From Bacteroidota bacterium (GTDB lineage: Bacteria; Bacteroidota; Bacteroidia; B-17B0; Aurantibacillaceae): a stretch of DNA of 8,056 bases. Shown here in pieces: positions 1 through 6,828 of this stretch; position 1 is the first letter of the stretch, and every line of letters begins with the position of its first letter. A program made the translations under genes and the position numbers. The notes under the pieces were generated by a model. The model was not told where the DNA came from. It did not search any database and saw only the letters and a list, made by a program, of their open reading frames with translations. The stretch covers positions 1-8,056 of the forward strand of contig JANYGR010000303.1 in the NCBI GenBank assembly GCA_025359355.1, read 5' to 3'.

Positions 1-51
1 ATCGGCATTAGTCCGTCTGACGGCTTAATTATTGATTATTGGGAAGATTAA
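1..51 (+). CDS. possible 3' end of a convergent plus-strand gene (partial)
   Basis: Frame 1 of the plus strand is open from the window edge to a TAA at 49-51 and reads IGISPSDGLIIDYWED. The other two plus frames stop within the first 27 bases. The first 26 bases are richer in G+C than the AT-rich bases after them, as expected if coding ends here. I do not recognise the family from 16 residues, and an open stretch this short can occur by chance. If real, the gene converges on the minus-strand gene ending at 73, with only 21 bp between the two stop codons. Confidence 0.35.
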   Translation: MGISPSDGLIIDYWED

Positions 52-72
52 TAAAGTAACTATAACTTTATT
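50..72. terminator. weak AT-rich hairpin between two converging stop codons
   Basis: AATAAAGT (50-57) and ACTTTATT (65-72) are perfect inverted repeats around a 7-base loop. The stem fills the gap between the TAA of the possible plus-strand gene and the stop codon of the minus-strand gene at 73-75. On the plus strand the stem is followed by a T-rich run (73-82), which fits a simple terminator in that direction. On the minus strand the following sequence is less T-rich. The stem has only two G:C pairs, so it would be weak, and chance is possible in such AT-rich DNA. Confidence 0.3.
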
Positions 73-2736
73 TTATTTCTTTACCAGTTTAATTGTTCGT
101 TGAACCCCACCTTCCATGGTTAGTTTACAAACGTATAAGCCAGCAGCTAAATCATTCACCAAAATAATTTCTTGTTGTGAATTTGCAATCAAGCGTTTCA
201 CTACTTTCCCAGTAAAATCAATTAGTTCAATTGATTTTACTGCAATCTCTGATTTAATATTAACCTCATCGATTACAGGATTTGGATATACATCAATCGT
301 TATCGTTTTATTTATTTCTGCTAAGCCATCACATACGATAACATCTTGTACTTCAATGTGAGAAGCTGAACAACCATTACTGCCTGTAATACTATAGGTA
401 ATAGGATAACTTCCTGCTCCGATAGATGGGTCAAAAGAATTGCCTGTCACGCTTGTTCCATTAAACGTTCCGCCGGTAGGTGTTGCTGTTAATGTTAAAA
501 TAGGGCCATTTGAACACAATATTGATTTTAATGAGAATATAATAATAGGTGATTCTTTCACTGCTACCTGATGTGTTTGAGTAGCGCTACAATTTCCATT
601 AAATGCAGTTACCGAATAAATGGTTGTAGCAGTTGGAGCAACAGAAGTGATTACTGATATTGCTCCGGAACTCCAGCTGTATGAAGTTGCGCTAGATGCC
701 GTTACTGTCATCGTTGCAGTTTGACCATTGCAAATAGAATCTGTTCCTGTAACTGACAATGTTGGCGTTTGTATAACAGTTATTGCTAATGAAGTAGAAT
801 CCTTACAACCATTGGCTGTAGTGCCTACCACACTAATCGTTGTTGAAGTTGTAGCAGAAATAGTGTTTGTATTAGCTGTGGCTCCATCATTCCATAAATA
901 ATATGTAGAACCACTTGCTGTATAAATTGATGATGTATTTGCACACACCACTGAATTACCAGAAATAGATACCAATCCAGCAGGGTATGTATTTACACTC
1001 ACCGTTTTTGTTTGACTGCATCCTGTGATTGTATTAGTACCCGTAACAGTTAATGTTGATAATCCAGTCGGCGTAAACGTATTAACATTTGTAGTTACTC
1101 CGTTACTCCAATTATACACATCCGTTCCAGATGCTGTGAGTGATACTGTTTTACCTGGGCATGCAATGGCAGTACCCGTAACTGAAATCGTTGGAGTTGG
1201 GTTAACCGTTAATGTAAACGTTTTTTGAGTAAAACAACTATTCGTATACGTTGCTGTAACAGTAAAAATAGTTGTTACTGGAGAAGATACAATATTAGTA
1301 TTACCAATAAATCCATCGCTCCATAAATATAAGTTTCCATTTCCGGTAGCATTTAATGTGACTGTTTGATTAGGGCATACGGCAACTGTAGAACCTGCAA
1401 TTGCAAGTGTTGGCGAACTAATAACATTCATCGTATATTGTCCTGATGAACTACATCCATTATTGCTTGCCGTTACAGAATAAACCGAAGTTACAGTTGG
1501 TGTAATTATGATACTTGCTGTGGTCGCTCCTGTGTTCCAAACATAAGATTGTCCACCGGTGGCAATTAATGTTTCTTGTGCGTTATTACACATACTGCTA
1601 TTCCCTCCAATCACAACTGTAGGCGTTGCATATACTGTAACAGCTAATGTTAAGGTAGGGGACGTTGAACAGGTATTTTGAGCATACACACTCAAAATTC
1701 CACTCGTTGCACCGCTCATATAATTTATACTAATGCTATTTGATATAGTAGGAACAATCGAATTATTTAAAGAACTATTCATACCTGAGTATGCCCAATT
1801 ATACGTATCTGTATTACCTGAAGGATTTACAGCATACACAACTCCCGTTTGTCCCGAACAAACAGATGATGTTGATACAGAAAAAGCGCTTATAGCTGAA
1901 GGCGGCGGAATTGTTGTGATTGATGTTACCATTGTATCTCCACAGTTTAAAGCATCTTTTACAATAAGCGTATATGATCCCGCTGATAATCCGGAGACTA
2001 ACGCTAAATCATTAAAATCACCTAACCCATCGTTGCTCCAATCAATTAAGACTGTACCAGAACCCCCGATAATTGTTCCTTCTGCCATACCATTAGTTCC
2101 ACTTGGACAAATAACATTCCCTACTGCATCACTTATGAATAAAGGATAAAAACTACCAGTTGAAATCATAATGCGAAATGTGATTTGATAGGTTTGCGGA
2201 CAACCACCATCTGATGAAGTGGAGGTGTATTGAACCGTTTGTGTTGTATTGGTAACATTGCTAGCTAAAGTAACCGTTGTCGTATTTATTGTTGTTATAC
2301 CGCTAGCAACCGGAGTTGTAGAAGGATATGCAACATCATCATTTTCATATCCGCGCCATACCAATGTTAATGCTGTGGGGATATTTTGATAACAATTATA
2401 ACTATGATCGAAAAACACGCCTGATGTTGGCGAGAATACAGCTAACCCCGGCGTATTTGTAAATACAGTATACGGCCCGTTGTTTTCATTAACATAAGCC
2501 ATATTACACATACCAATACTTCCCGCAACAGGTACATTATTAGTTAATGAAGCGGCAGAATTATCTGTGGCTTTAAATTCAAATAAGAAATCGCTATTAT
2601 CGCTGGCTCCTGCATCACAATCAAATGTGCTCATTACACTAATGCTTTCAACCTTCACTTTAATGTTAAGTTGCGAAAACACATTAGTTGTGTTAAATAA
2701 AATAATAGTGAAGATTAATGTGTAAAATTTATTCAT
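73..2736 (-). CDS. secreted multi-Ig-repeat protein with T9SS type A sorting domain
   Basis: This 887-residue protein is probably a cell-surface or released structural or adhesive protein; no catalytic motif is visible. Residues 1-21 form a Sec signal peptide (K3, hydrophobic core, likely cut at VFS|Q). Residues 22-195 are an N-terminal region I cannot assign, with cysteines at 40, 77, 115 and 179. Residues 203-277 resemble an SprB-type repeat (GLSAGSYTLIVKDALNC). Residues 285-370 look PKD-like, with C293, W314 and C356. Five Ig-like modules start at P372, P442, P515, P585 and P658, each with a C...W...C pattern and 45-47 residues between cysteines. A sixth, different module spans 730-803. 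Residues 812-887 are a T9SS type A sorting domain (VYPNP, DFTGKVV, GLYVCKL, ending KLVKK), which is removed or exchanged after passage through the outer membrane. The ATG at 2734-2736 is chosen because the signal peptide starts there; it has no Shine-Dalgarno sequence. A terminator upstream suggests separate transcription from the protease gene. The specific function is unknown. Confidence 0.93.
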   Translation of the reverse strand: MNKFYTLIFTIILFNTTNVFSQLNIKVKVESISVMSTFDCDAGASDNSDFLFEFKATDNSAASLTNNVPVAGSIGMCNMAYVNENNGPYTVFTNTPGLAVFSPTSGVFFDHSYNCYQNIPTALTLVWRGYENDDVAYPSTTPVASGITTINTTTVTLASNVTNTTQTVQYTSTSSDGGCPQTYQITFRIMISTGSFYPLFISDAVGNVICPSGTNGMAEGTIIGGSGTVLIDWSNDGLGDFNDLALVSGLSAGSYTLIVKDALNCGDTMVTSITTIPPPSAISAFSVSTSSVCSGQTGVVYAVNPSGNTDTYNWAYSGMNSSLNNSIVPTISNSISINYMSGATSGILSVYAQNTCSTSPTLTLAVTVYATPTVVIGGNSSMCNNAQETLIATGGQSYVWNTGATTASIIITPTVTSVYSVTASNNGCSSSGQYTMNVISSPTLAIAGSTVAVCPNQTVTLNATGNGNLYLWSDGFIGNTNIVSSPVTTIFTVTATYTNSCFTQKTFTLTVNPTPTISVTGTAIACPGKTVSLTASGTDVYNWSNGVTTNVNTFTPTGLSTLTVTGTNTITGCSQTKTVSVNTYPAGLVSISGNSVVCANTSSIYTASGSTYYLWNDGATANTNTISATTSTTISVVGTTANGCKDSTSLAITVIQTPTLSVTGTDSICNGQTATMTVTASSATSYSWSSGAISVITSVAPTATTIYSVTAFNGNCSATQTHQVAVKESPIIIFSLKSILCSNGPILTLTATPTGGTFNGTSVTGNSFDPSIGAGSYPITYSITGSNGCSASHIEVQDVIVCDGLAEINKTITIDVYPNPVIDEVNIKSEIAVKSIELIDFTGKVVKRLIANSQQEIILVNDLAAGLYVCKLTMEGGVQRTIKLVKK
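328..1623 (-). repeat. array of six Ig-like modules in the 887-residue protein
   Basis: Residues 372-803 form the array. Modules start at P372, P442, P515, P585, P658 and P730, so spacings are 70, 73, 70, 73 and 72 residues. The first five share the pattern C, then a T/S-rich strand, then Y/L-x-W with a following G, then a GC or NxC cysteine. Cysteine pairs are 383/428, 454/501, 526/573, 598/644 and 669/716, and are probably disulphides once exported. The sixth module (730-803) lacks the W and instead carries TPTGGTFNGTSVTGNSFDP, with C741, C789 and C802. The modules differ considerably from one another, so this array looks old compared with those of the other two genes. A stalk holding the N-terminal part away from the cell is the usual interpretation. 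Confidence 0.8.
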
Positions 2737-2760
2737 TATAATAATATATTGTTTGAATGA

Positions 2761-2803
2761 CTAAATTACAAAAAGCTACCTAATCAAAAACTATTATTTT
2801 CAA
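2761..2803 (-). promoter_or_regulatory. probable promoter region of the 887-residue protein gene, elements ambiguous
   Basis: Bacteroidota sigma-A-type promoters carry TTTG, about 19 bp, then TAnnTTTG. Reading the minus strand, two candidate -7 boxes occur: TAATTTAG (2761-2768) and TAGCTTTT (2771-2778), each with five of six consensus bases. Possible -33 boxes are TTTG at 2785-2788, 16 bp from the first, and TTG at 2801-2803, 22 bp from the second. Neither pair has ideal spacing. The leader to the ATG at 2736 is short and has no Shine-Dalgarno sequence. Confidence 0.25.
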
Positions 2804-2833
2804 TAAATGTACAACAACACATTTATAGTTAAC

Positions 2834-2868
2834 AAAAATGCCCCTTGATAGCTATCAAGGGGCATTTT
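2834..2868 (-). terminator. strong palindromic rho-independent terminator of the protease gene
   Basis: Positions 2835-2868 are a perfect 34-bp palindrome with 17-base arms (AAAATGCCCCTTGATAG and its complement), centred between 2851 and 2852. The stem includes CCCC/GGGG. On the minus strand it begins 19 bases after the protease stop codon and is followed by a U run from 2838-2834. Because the arms contain A runs on one side and T runs on the other, it could also act on plus-strand transcripts. It separates the protease gene from the repeat-protein gene downstream. Confidence 0.88.
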
Positions 2869-2887
2869 AAAATTTAGGTCGTTAAAT

Positions 2888-3595
2888 TTATTCTTTGATA
2901 ATACGTTTTACAACTTGATGTGAATCAGCTATAATTCTGATAGAATAAATTCCTTTTGATAAATCAGATAAAGATAGTGTTGAAATCGCATCAACTACTT
3001 TTTGACTTACTACTAATTTACCAATCGCATCATATAATTCTATTGTTGTGTTATCTAAAGATAAAGTGTTCAAATTAACGAAAACAACATCTTTTGCAGG
3101 ATTTGGATAAATAGATATTGCTGATGCATTAAATGATTCTACAATACCTGTACATAAACTTACAGATGCTGGTTGACTTGCTGAATTACTACAGTTATTT
3201 GCATCCGTATAATTATACATAATATTAAATGTTCCTGTACCTGACATAGATGGATCAAACATAGAACCACTAACTCCAGATCCTGTATAAGTACCACCAG
3301 ATGGGCTTCCCATTAACATTACTGCAGAACTATTTACACATAATGGGCTGATAGCCGCTAATGATACAGCTGGTAAATTATTAACCGTAATCGTTGCTGT
3401 TTGAGAAGCTCCAGTTGAACATCCTGCTAAATTTCCACTTACTGTATAAACAGTTGTTCCTGTTGGATTACCTGTAATTGCAGATGTATTAGCTCCTGTG
3501 TTCCATGTATAAGAACTAACACCGCTTGCTGTTAAAGTAGCTGTTGAGCCTGCACAGATAGTTGAAGAGTTAACCGTAATTACTGGTGCGCTTCC
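2888..3595 (-). repeat. duplicated 708-bp C-terminal cassette, copy 1 (protease gene)
   Basis: This segment encodes the last 235 residues of the protease: Ig-like repeat 4, the terminal Ig-like module and the T9SS sorting domain. It aligns without gaps to 6829-7536 in the gene to the right. By eye there are 29 amino-acid differences in 235 positions (about 88% identity). Identity is uneven: 3357-3408 is identical over 52 bp and 3507-3586 has one mismatch in 80 bp. Similarity ends at the stop codon; the downstream sequences and terminators are unrelated. Confidence 0.93.
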
Positions 3596-6445
3596 TACAA
3601 CGATAGATCCTACTGCAGAATTATTACAACCAGCAGCAGATGTACCAACAACTGTATAATTAGTATTTGATGTTGGACTAACTATCAAATTTGTTCCAGT
3701 AGCGCCTGTATTCCAGGCATAGGTTGATGCGCCACTCGCTGTTAATGTTCCAGTTGAGCCTGAACAAATAGTAGCCGACGTAGCTGATACTGTTGGTAAA
3801 GCATTAACCGTTATAGTACCTACTGCAGTATTCTTACATCCTGTTGTTGCAGTACCTGTTACTGTATAAGACGTATTAGTTGTTGGCGCTGCAGAAATGG
3901 TTGATGTTGCAGCACCTGTACTCCATGAATAGGTCGATGCGCCACTACCCGTTAATATAGCTGAACTACCAGTACAAATAGCCGTTGATGTAGCAACTAC
4001 TGTTGGCAAAGCTATTACTGAAATTGTTCCAACTGCCGAATTTGTACAACCAGTAGCTGCTGTTCCAATTACAGTGTAAGAGGTGTTAGTTGTTGGTGAC
4101 GCAGATAATGCTGTGGTAGTTGCACTAGAACTCCAAGCATAAGTAGATGCGCCAGAAGCAGTAATAGTAGCTGAACTACCAGCACATACAGAAGTTGATG
4201 TTGAAGCCACTATTGGTTTTGCTATTACAGCAATTGTTTGAGAAACCGCTGTACTTGTTCCTGAACTATTTGCAGAAAGTAAAGTAGCGGTATAAGTCCC
4301 AGCAGCTGTATAAGTAACGCTTGGGTTTTGAGACGTAGATGAGGATGGTGTTCCGCCTGGGAAAGTCCATGCCCAACTTGTTGGAGTATTAGTCGATAAA
4401 TCTGTAAATGTAATTGGACTTCCTACACATTTTGGAGAAGATACCGAAAAACTTGCTACTGGTGGAGTAGAAGAAGGAATGTATTTCACATTAATATTAT
4501 CTAACCATAGATAATTACCCCACCCACTAACTGATTCGAATTTCAAATATACACTTGGTTGCCCAACATAAGCAGCTAAGGAAATACTATCTCTACGCCA
4601 TTGAGCATTAGCTGTAGGTGTATATGCCGCAGTCATTGTTCCTACGGACGTAATTAATGATGGCGTTGATTTATCGCCTTTACCATATAATTTTACCCAA
4701 GTCCCTCCGCAATCTGTAGAAATATATACGTTTAATGAATCACTTGTTGTAGCATCAAATTGTTTATGAGATACGTCAAAACGTACATTTAATGAACTAT
4801 TTGCGCCTACAAAACTTAATGCTGGCGAGCGTAATGCATTAATTTGCCCCGTAATATCAGGAGTCCCAGAAAAATTATCCATACGAGCAGCAGCAGTAGA
4901 TGCAGGAGTAACCGGAATGCCAGTTGTATTAGTAACACGTGACCATATATTTGCAGCATTTATAGTATTTGAATTTATAAGTGTCCAATTTGTAGGAGGA
5001 AAAGTTGTTGCTTCAAAGCCTTCTGTAAATGGCAATACAGCACCTACTGGAGCTGTGGTAACTGTAAATGTAGAAGATTGGCTGTCATTTGCAGAACCTT
5101 GATCAACGCCTCCATTTGGAGCAGTTACCCAAACTGAAAATGTATGAGCTGCAGTCGATAAACCTGCATATGCATTTAAAGTTAATGTAGCAGAAGCATT
5201 AGTTGCTAATGAGCCTGTCCAGTTTAAAGTTTGAGTAGCTGTAGCATCCATTTTATATAATACTTTTACGGAAGTTAAAGTTGCTGTACCTGCATTATTA
5301 AGAACGACGCTTGGCGTAACCGCATTATTACAAGTAGAAGATCCATTAACAGGTTTAATGATGCTTGTTATTCCTGCATCTAAAGTATAAGATGTTACCG
5401 GCGTACATCCATTTGAACTTGCTAACACATTCCATGGTGGATTTGAAACTACTGCTAACATTCTGACACATTGCTGCTGACTAAACATATTCATCGCAGC
5501 ATCATCTGTATAATCCATATAATTCATAAACATATCTCCATTTACATTTGTCATACTTGCTCCTGCAATTCCATCAGGACGAGTACAGGTATTTGGTTGC
5601 CATGGATACGTTGGGGATCCATAGTTACATCCTGCTGGTGCAGCTGTTCCACCTTTTTGAGGAGGCGTATCATAACAATTATCTGTGTTTCCACATTGTC
5701 CATTATCTCCCCAAATATGATTTAAATTAAAGCAGTGACCAAACTCATGAGTTCCTGTTCTTCCTAAATTATAAGGAGCAGTAGCTGTACCTATTGTTCC
5801 TGTGGCTGTATAGTTTAATACTAATCCATAAGTAGTACTTAGTGTTCCTGTTGGAAATTCTCCATAACCTAATATACCACCGCTAATGTTTCCAATCCAT
5901 ATATTAATATATCTAGTAACATCCCATGGATCATCTCCACCTTGAGCAGATGATTTAATTTTATTGTCTGTTGTAAAAGAAGTTGTGGTTGTAGACTTAT
6001 GAATAATACCTGTTGTTGCATTACCATTTGGATCACGCTGTGCCAAACAAAACGTAATACCAACTCCTCCTGCCACAGCAGTAAAGGTTGATGGCGTATT
6101 TACCTTATCTGCATTCAAGCGCTGAAAATCATTATTCAATACAGCAAATTGTGAAGTAGCCTGCGCATCGGAAATATTTTGACCCGCCGTATTATATAAT
6201 ACATGTATAACAACTGGTATTGTGATATTTGCTGTTCGCGCTGTTGCATTTAACGTCGCTTGATTATTTTGAATATACTGATCAATCATTTGATTATACT
6301 GTGTATAATCCGCTGCATAATTTTTTCGCGTTTGCATCAAATAATTATGATAATCCATGGTGCCACAAGTTCTGTGTGCAGGCATTTGTGCAAATCCAGT
6401 TATTACTGAAAATGCGAGTAAAGCTGATGTAATTAATTTCTTCAT
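2888..6445 (-). CDS. secreted M43/pappalysin-family zinc metalloprotease with PKD, Ig-like repeats and T9SS sorting domain
   Basis: The product (1185 residues) should hydrolyse proteins or peptides outside the cell. Residues 1-19 form a Sec signal peptide (MKKLITS..., cut at GFA|Q). Residues 20-70 look like a propeptide, with C27 in RTCGT as a possible cysteine switch. The catalytic domain spans about 73-345. HEFGHCFNLNH gives the zinc ligands H233, H237 and H243 and the general base E234. NYMDY (308-312) is the metzincin Met-turn, with M310. Cysteines 251, 257, 273, 287 and 326 fit the disulphide-rich end of M43 domains. Then follow a CARDB-like domain (354-462), a jelly-roll/MAM-like domain (470-656), a PKD domain (661-741, with SWAWTFPGG), four Ig-like repeats (744-1024), a terminal Ig-like module (1025-1100) and a type A sorting domain (1108-1185, with IYPNP). 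The usual family glycine at position 240 is asparagine, which I believe also occurs in other Bacteroidota members; all metal ligands are intact. The start is set by the signal peptide; there is no Shine-Dalgarno sequence. The substrate cannot be inferred. Confidence 0.95.
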   Translation of the reverse strand: MKKLITSALLAFSVITGFAQMPAHRTCGTMDYHNYLMQTRKNYAADYTQYNQMIDQYIQNNQATLNATARTANITIPVVIHVLYNTAGQNISDAQATSQFAVLNNDFQRLNADKVNTPSTFTAVAGGVGITFCLAQRDPNGNATTGIIHKSTTTTSFTTDNKIKSSAQGGDDPWDVTRYINIWIGNISGGILGYGEFPTGTLSTTYGLVLNYTATGTIGTATAPYNLGRTGTHEFGHCFNLNHIWGDNGQCGNTDNCYDTPPQKGGTAAPAGCNYGSPTYPWQPNTCTRPDGIAGASMTNVNGDMFMNYMDYTDDAAMNMFSQQQCVRMLAVVSNPPWNVLASSNGCTPVTSYTLDAGITSIIKPVNGSSTCNNAVTPSVVLNNAGTATLTSVKVLYKMDATATQTLNWTGSLATNASATLTLNAYAGLSTAAHTFSVWVTAPNGGVDQGSANDSQSSTFTVTTAPVGAVLPFTEGFEATTFPPTNWTLINSNTINAANIWSRVTNTTGIPVTPASTAAARMDNFSGTPDITGQINALRSPALSFVGANSSLNVRFDVSHKQFDATTSDSLNVYISTDCGGTWVKLYGKGDKSTPSLITSVGTMTAAYTPTANAQWRRDSISLAAYVGQPSVYLKFESVSGWGNYLWLDNINVKYIPSSTPPVASFSVSSPKCVGSPITFTDLSTNTPTSWAWTFPGGTPSSSTSQNPSVTYTAAGTYTATLLSANSSGTSTAVSQTIAVIAKPIVASTSTSVCAGSSATITASGASTYAWSSSATTTALSASPTTNTSYTVIGTAATGCTNSAVGTISVIALPTVVATSTAICTGSSAILTGSGASTYSWSTGAATSTISAAPTTNTSYTVTGTATTGCKNTAVGTITVNALPTVSATSATICSGSTGTLTASGASTYAWNTGATGTNLIVSPTSNTNYTVVGTSAAGCNNSAVGSIVVGSAPVITVNSSTICAGSTATLTASGVSSYTWNTGANTSAITGNPTGTTVYTVSGNLAGCSTGASQTATITVNNLPAVSLAAISPLCVNSSAVMLMGSPSGGTYTGSGVSGSMFDPSMSGTGTFNIMYNYTDANNCSNSASQPASVSLCTGIVESFNASAISIYPNPAKDVVFVNLNTLSLDNTTIELYDAIGKLVVSQKVVDAISTLSLSDLSKGIYSIRIIADSHQVVKRIIKE
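3374..4216 (-). repeat. four tandem Ig-like repeats of 210 bp in the protease
   Basis: Repeat units begin at P744, P814, P884 and P954 and end before P1025, so unit lengths are 70, 70, 70 and 71 residues (4007-4216, 3797-4006, 3587-3796 and 3374-3586). Each has two cysteines (754/800, 824/870, 894/940, 964/1009) and one tryptophan (771, 841, 911, 981) in the pattern CxGSxxxLTxSGxSxYxW. The units share long identical blocks such as PTTNTSYTV in repeats 1 and 2, which points to recent duplication or continued exchange. Extracellular disulphide-bonded beta-sandwich folds are likely; they would serve as a stalk between the catalytic part and the sorting domain. Confidence 0.9.
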
Positions 6446-6467
6446 GATACGATATGTTTAGTTATGA

Positions 6468-6498
6468 TGAAAATAAACCATGCATCTGATAATTCAAA
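6468..6498 (-). promoter_or_regulatory. probable promoter of the protease gene
   Basis: Read on the minus strand, TTTG (6495-6498) is followed after exactly 19 bp by TATTTTCA (6468-6475). The Bacteroidota consensus is TTTG-N19-TAnnTTTG, so the spacing and -33 box fit, while the -7 box matches four of six bases. Transcription would start near 6462, leaving a leader of roughly 17 bases before the ATG at 6445, without a Shine-Dalgarno sequence. A and T tracts at 6512-6525 lie where an UP element would be. Confidence 0.4.
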
Positions 6499-6775
6499 AA
6501 AAACGAGGTAGAAAAAAAAATTTTTCGACGAAATGAGTCTAAATTTTTAGTAAAATACCGAAACCATTATCTATAAAGGCTTATGCGCAATATGTTAAAA
6601 AAATAAATTTGTTAAAAACACTAAAAATAAATTTCGAAAACGGTAGGCTTTTTGGAGAAGTTTGGAAGAGAAACTTTTTTTCAAGCAGATATTAGCTTTA
6701 ATACATTCTTCATGTAAATTTATTTATCAAACCATTGATTATAATATTTGTTTTTTCTTTGAGAAAAAATAAAAC

Positions 6776-6804
6776 AAAAAGCCCCTCGCTTTTATACGAA
6801 GGGC
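6776..6804 (-). terminator. rho-independent terminator of the partial right-hand gene
   Basis: On the minus strand GCCCTTCG pairs with CGAGGGGC (plus-strand arms 6797-6804 and 6781-6788; one G:U pair) around the 8-base loop TATAAAAG. A U run follows from 6780-6776, extended by more T-rich sequence. The stem starts 24 bases after the stop codon of the gene ending at 6829. It should insulate the protease gene downstream from read-through. Confidence 0.85.
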
Positions 6805-6828
6805 CAGTTTAAATTGACTGCATCAAAA

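Larger units (their letters stand above)
6446..6828. other. 383-bp intergenic stretch, no gene found
   Basis: This is the longest gene-free stretch of the window. Its left end holds the probable protease promoter and its right end the terminator of the gene to the right. The middle (about 6530-6765) is very AT-rich with many A and T runs. The ATG-started frames I read there stop within about ten codons. I see no tRNA, riboswitch or small-RNA signature, though a small RNA cannot be excluded by eye. Confidence 0.6.

Noticed and set aside
13..23. Small palindrome CCGTCTGACGG as terminator
   Set aside because: The stem would have only four or five pairs with a tiny loop, there is no T run after it on the minus strand, and it lies inside the possible plus-strand coding end.
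116..2149. Plus-strand open frames opposite the 887-residue protein (116-361, 1025-1228, 1733-2149)
   Set aside because: They lie antisense to a gene with clear domains, have low-complexity translations mirroring Thr/Ser/Val-rich repeats, and show no family motif.
3374..4216. Regular 210-bp direct repeats as a CRISPR array or mobile element
   Set aside because: The period is far too long for CRISPR, the repeats are in-frame protein modules, and no transposase or inverted terminal repeats are visible.
5717..5749. Loss of the usual glycine in the zinc motif (N240) as a sign of an inactive protease
   Set aside because: The three histidines, the glutamate and the Met-turn are all present, and as far as I recall asparagine is also found at this position in other Bacteroidota M43 proteins.
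4917..6432. Plus-strand open frames opposite the protease (4917-5102, 5471-5725, 5548-5730, 6229-6432) and a minus frame at 5869-6063
   Set aside because: All are other-frame readings of the protease gene, whose catalytic motif and signal peptide confirm the main frame.
6556..6645. TACCG and CGGTA as arms of a structured RNA in the intergenic stretch
   Set aside because: The arms are only five bases and 80 bases apart, with no supporting pairs in the AT-rich sequence between.
6530..6765. Small ORFs in the long intergenic stretch, such as MRNMLKK on the plus strand and a ten-codon frame on the minus strand from 6711
   Set aside because: They are ten codons or fewer, have no ribosome-binding signal and match nothing I recognise.
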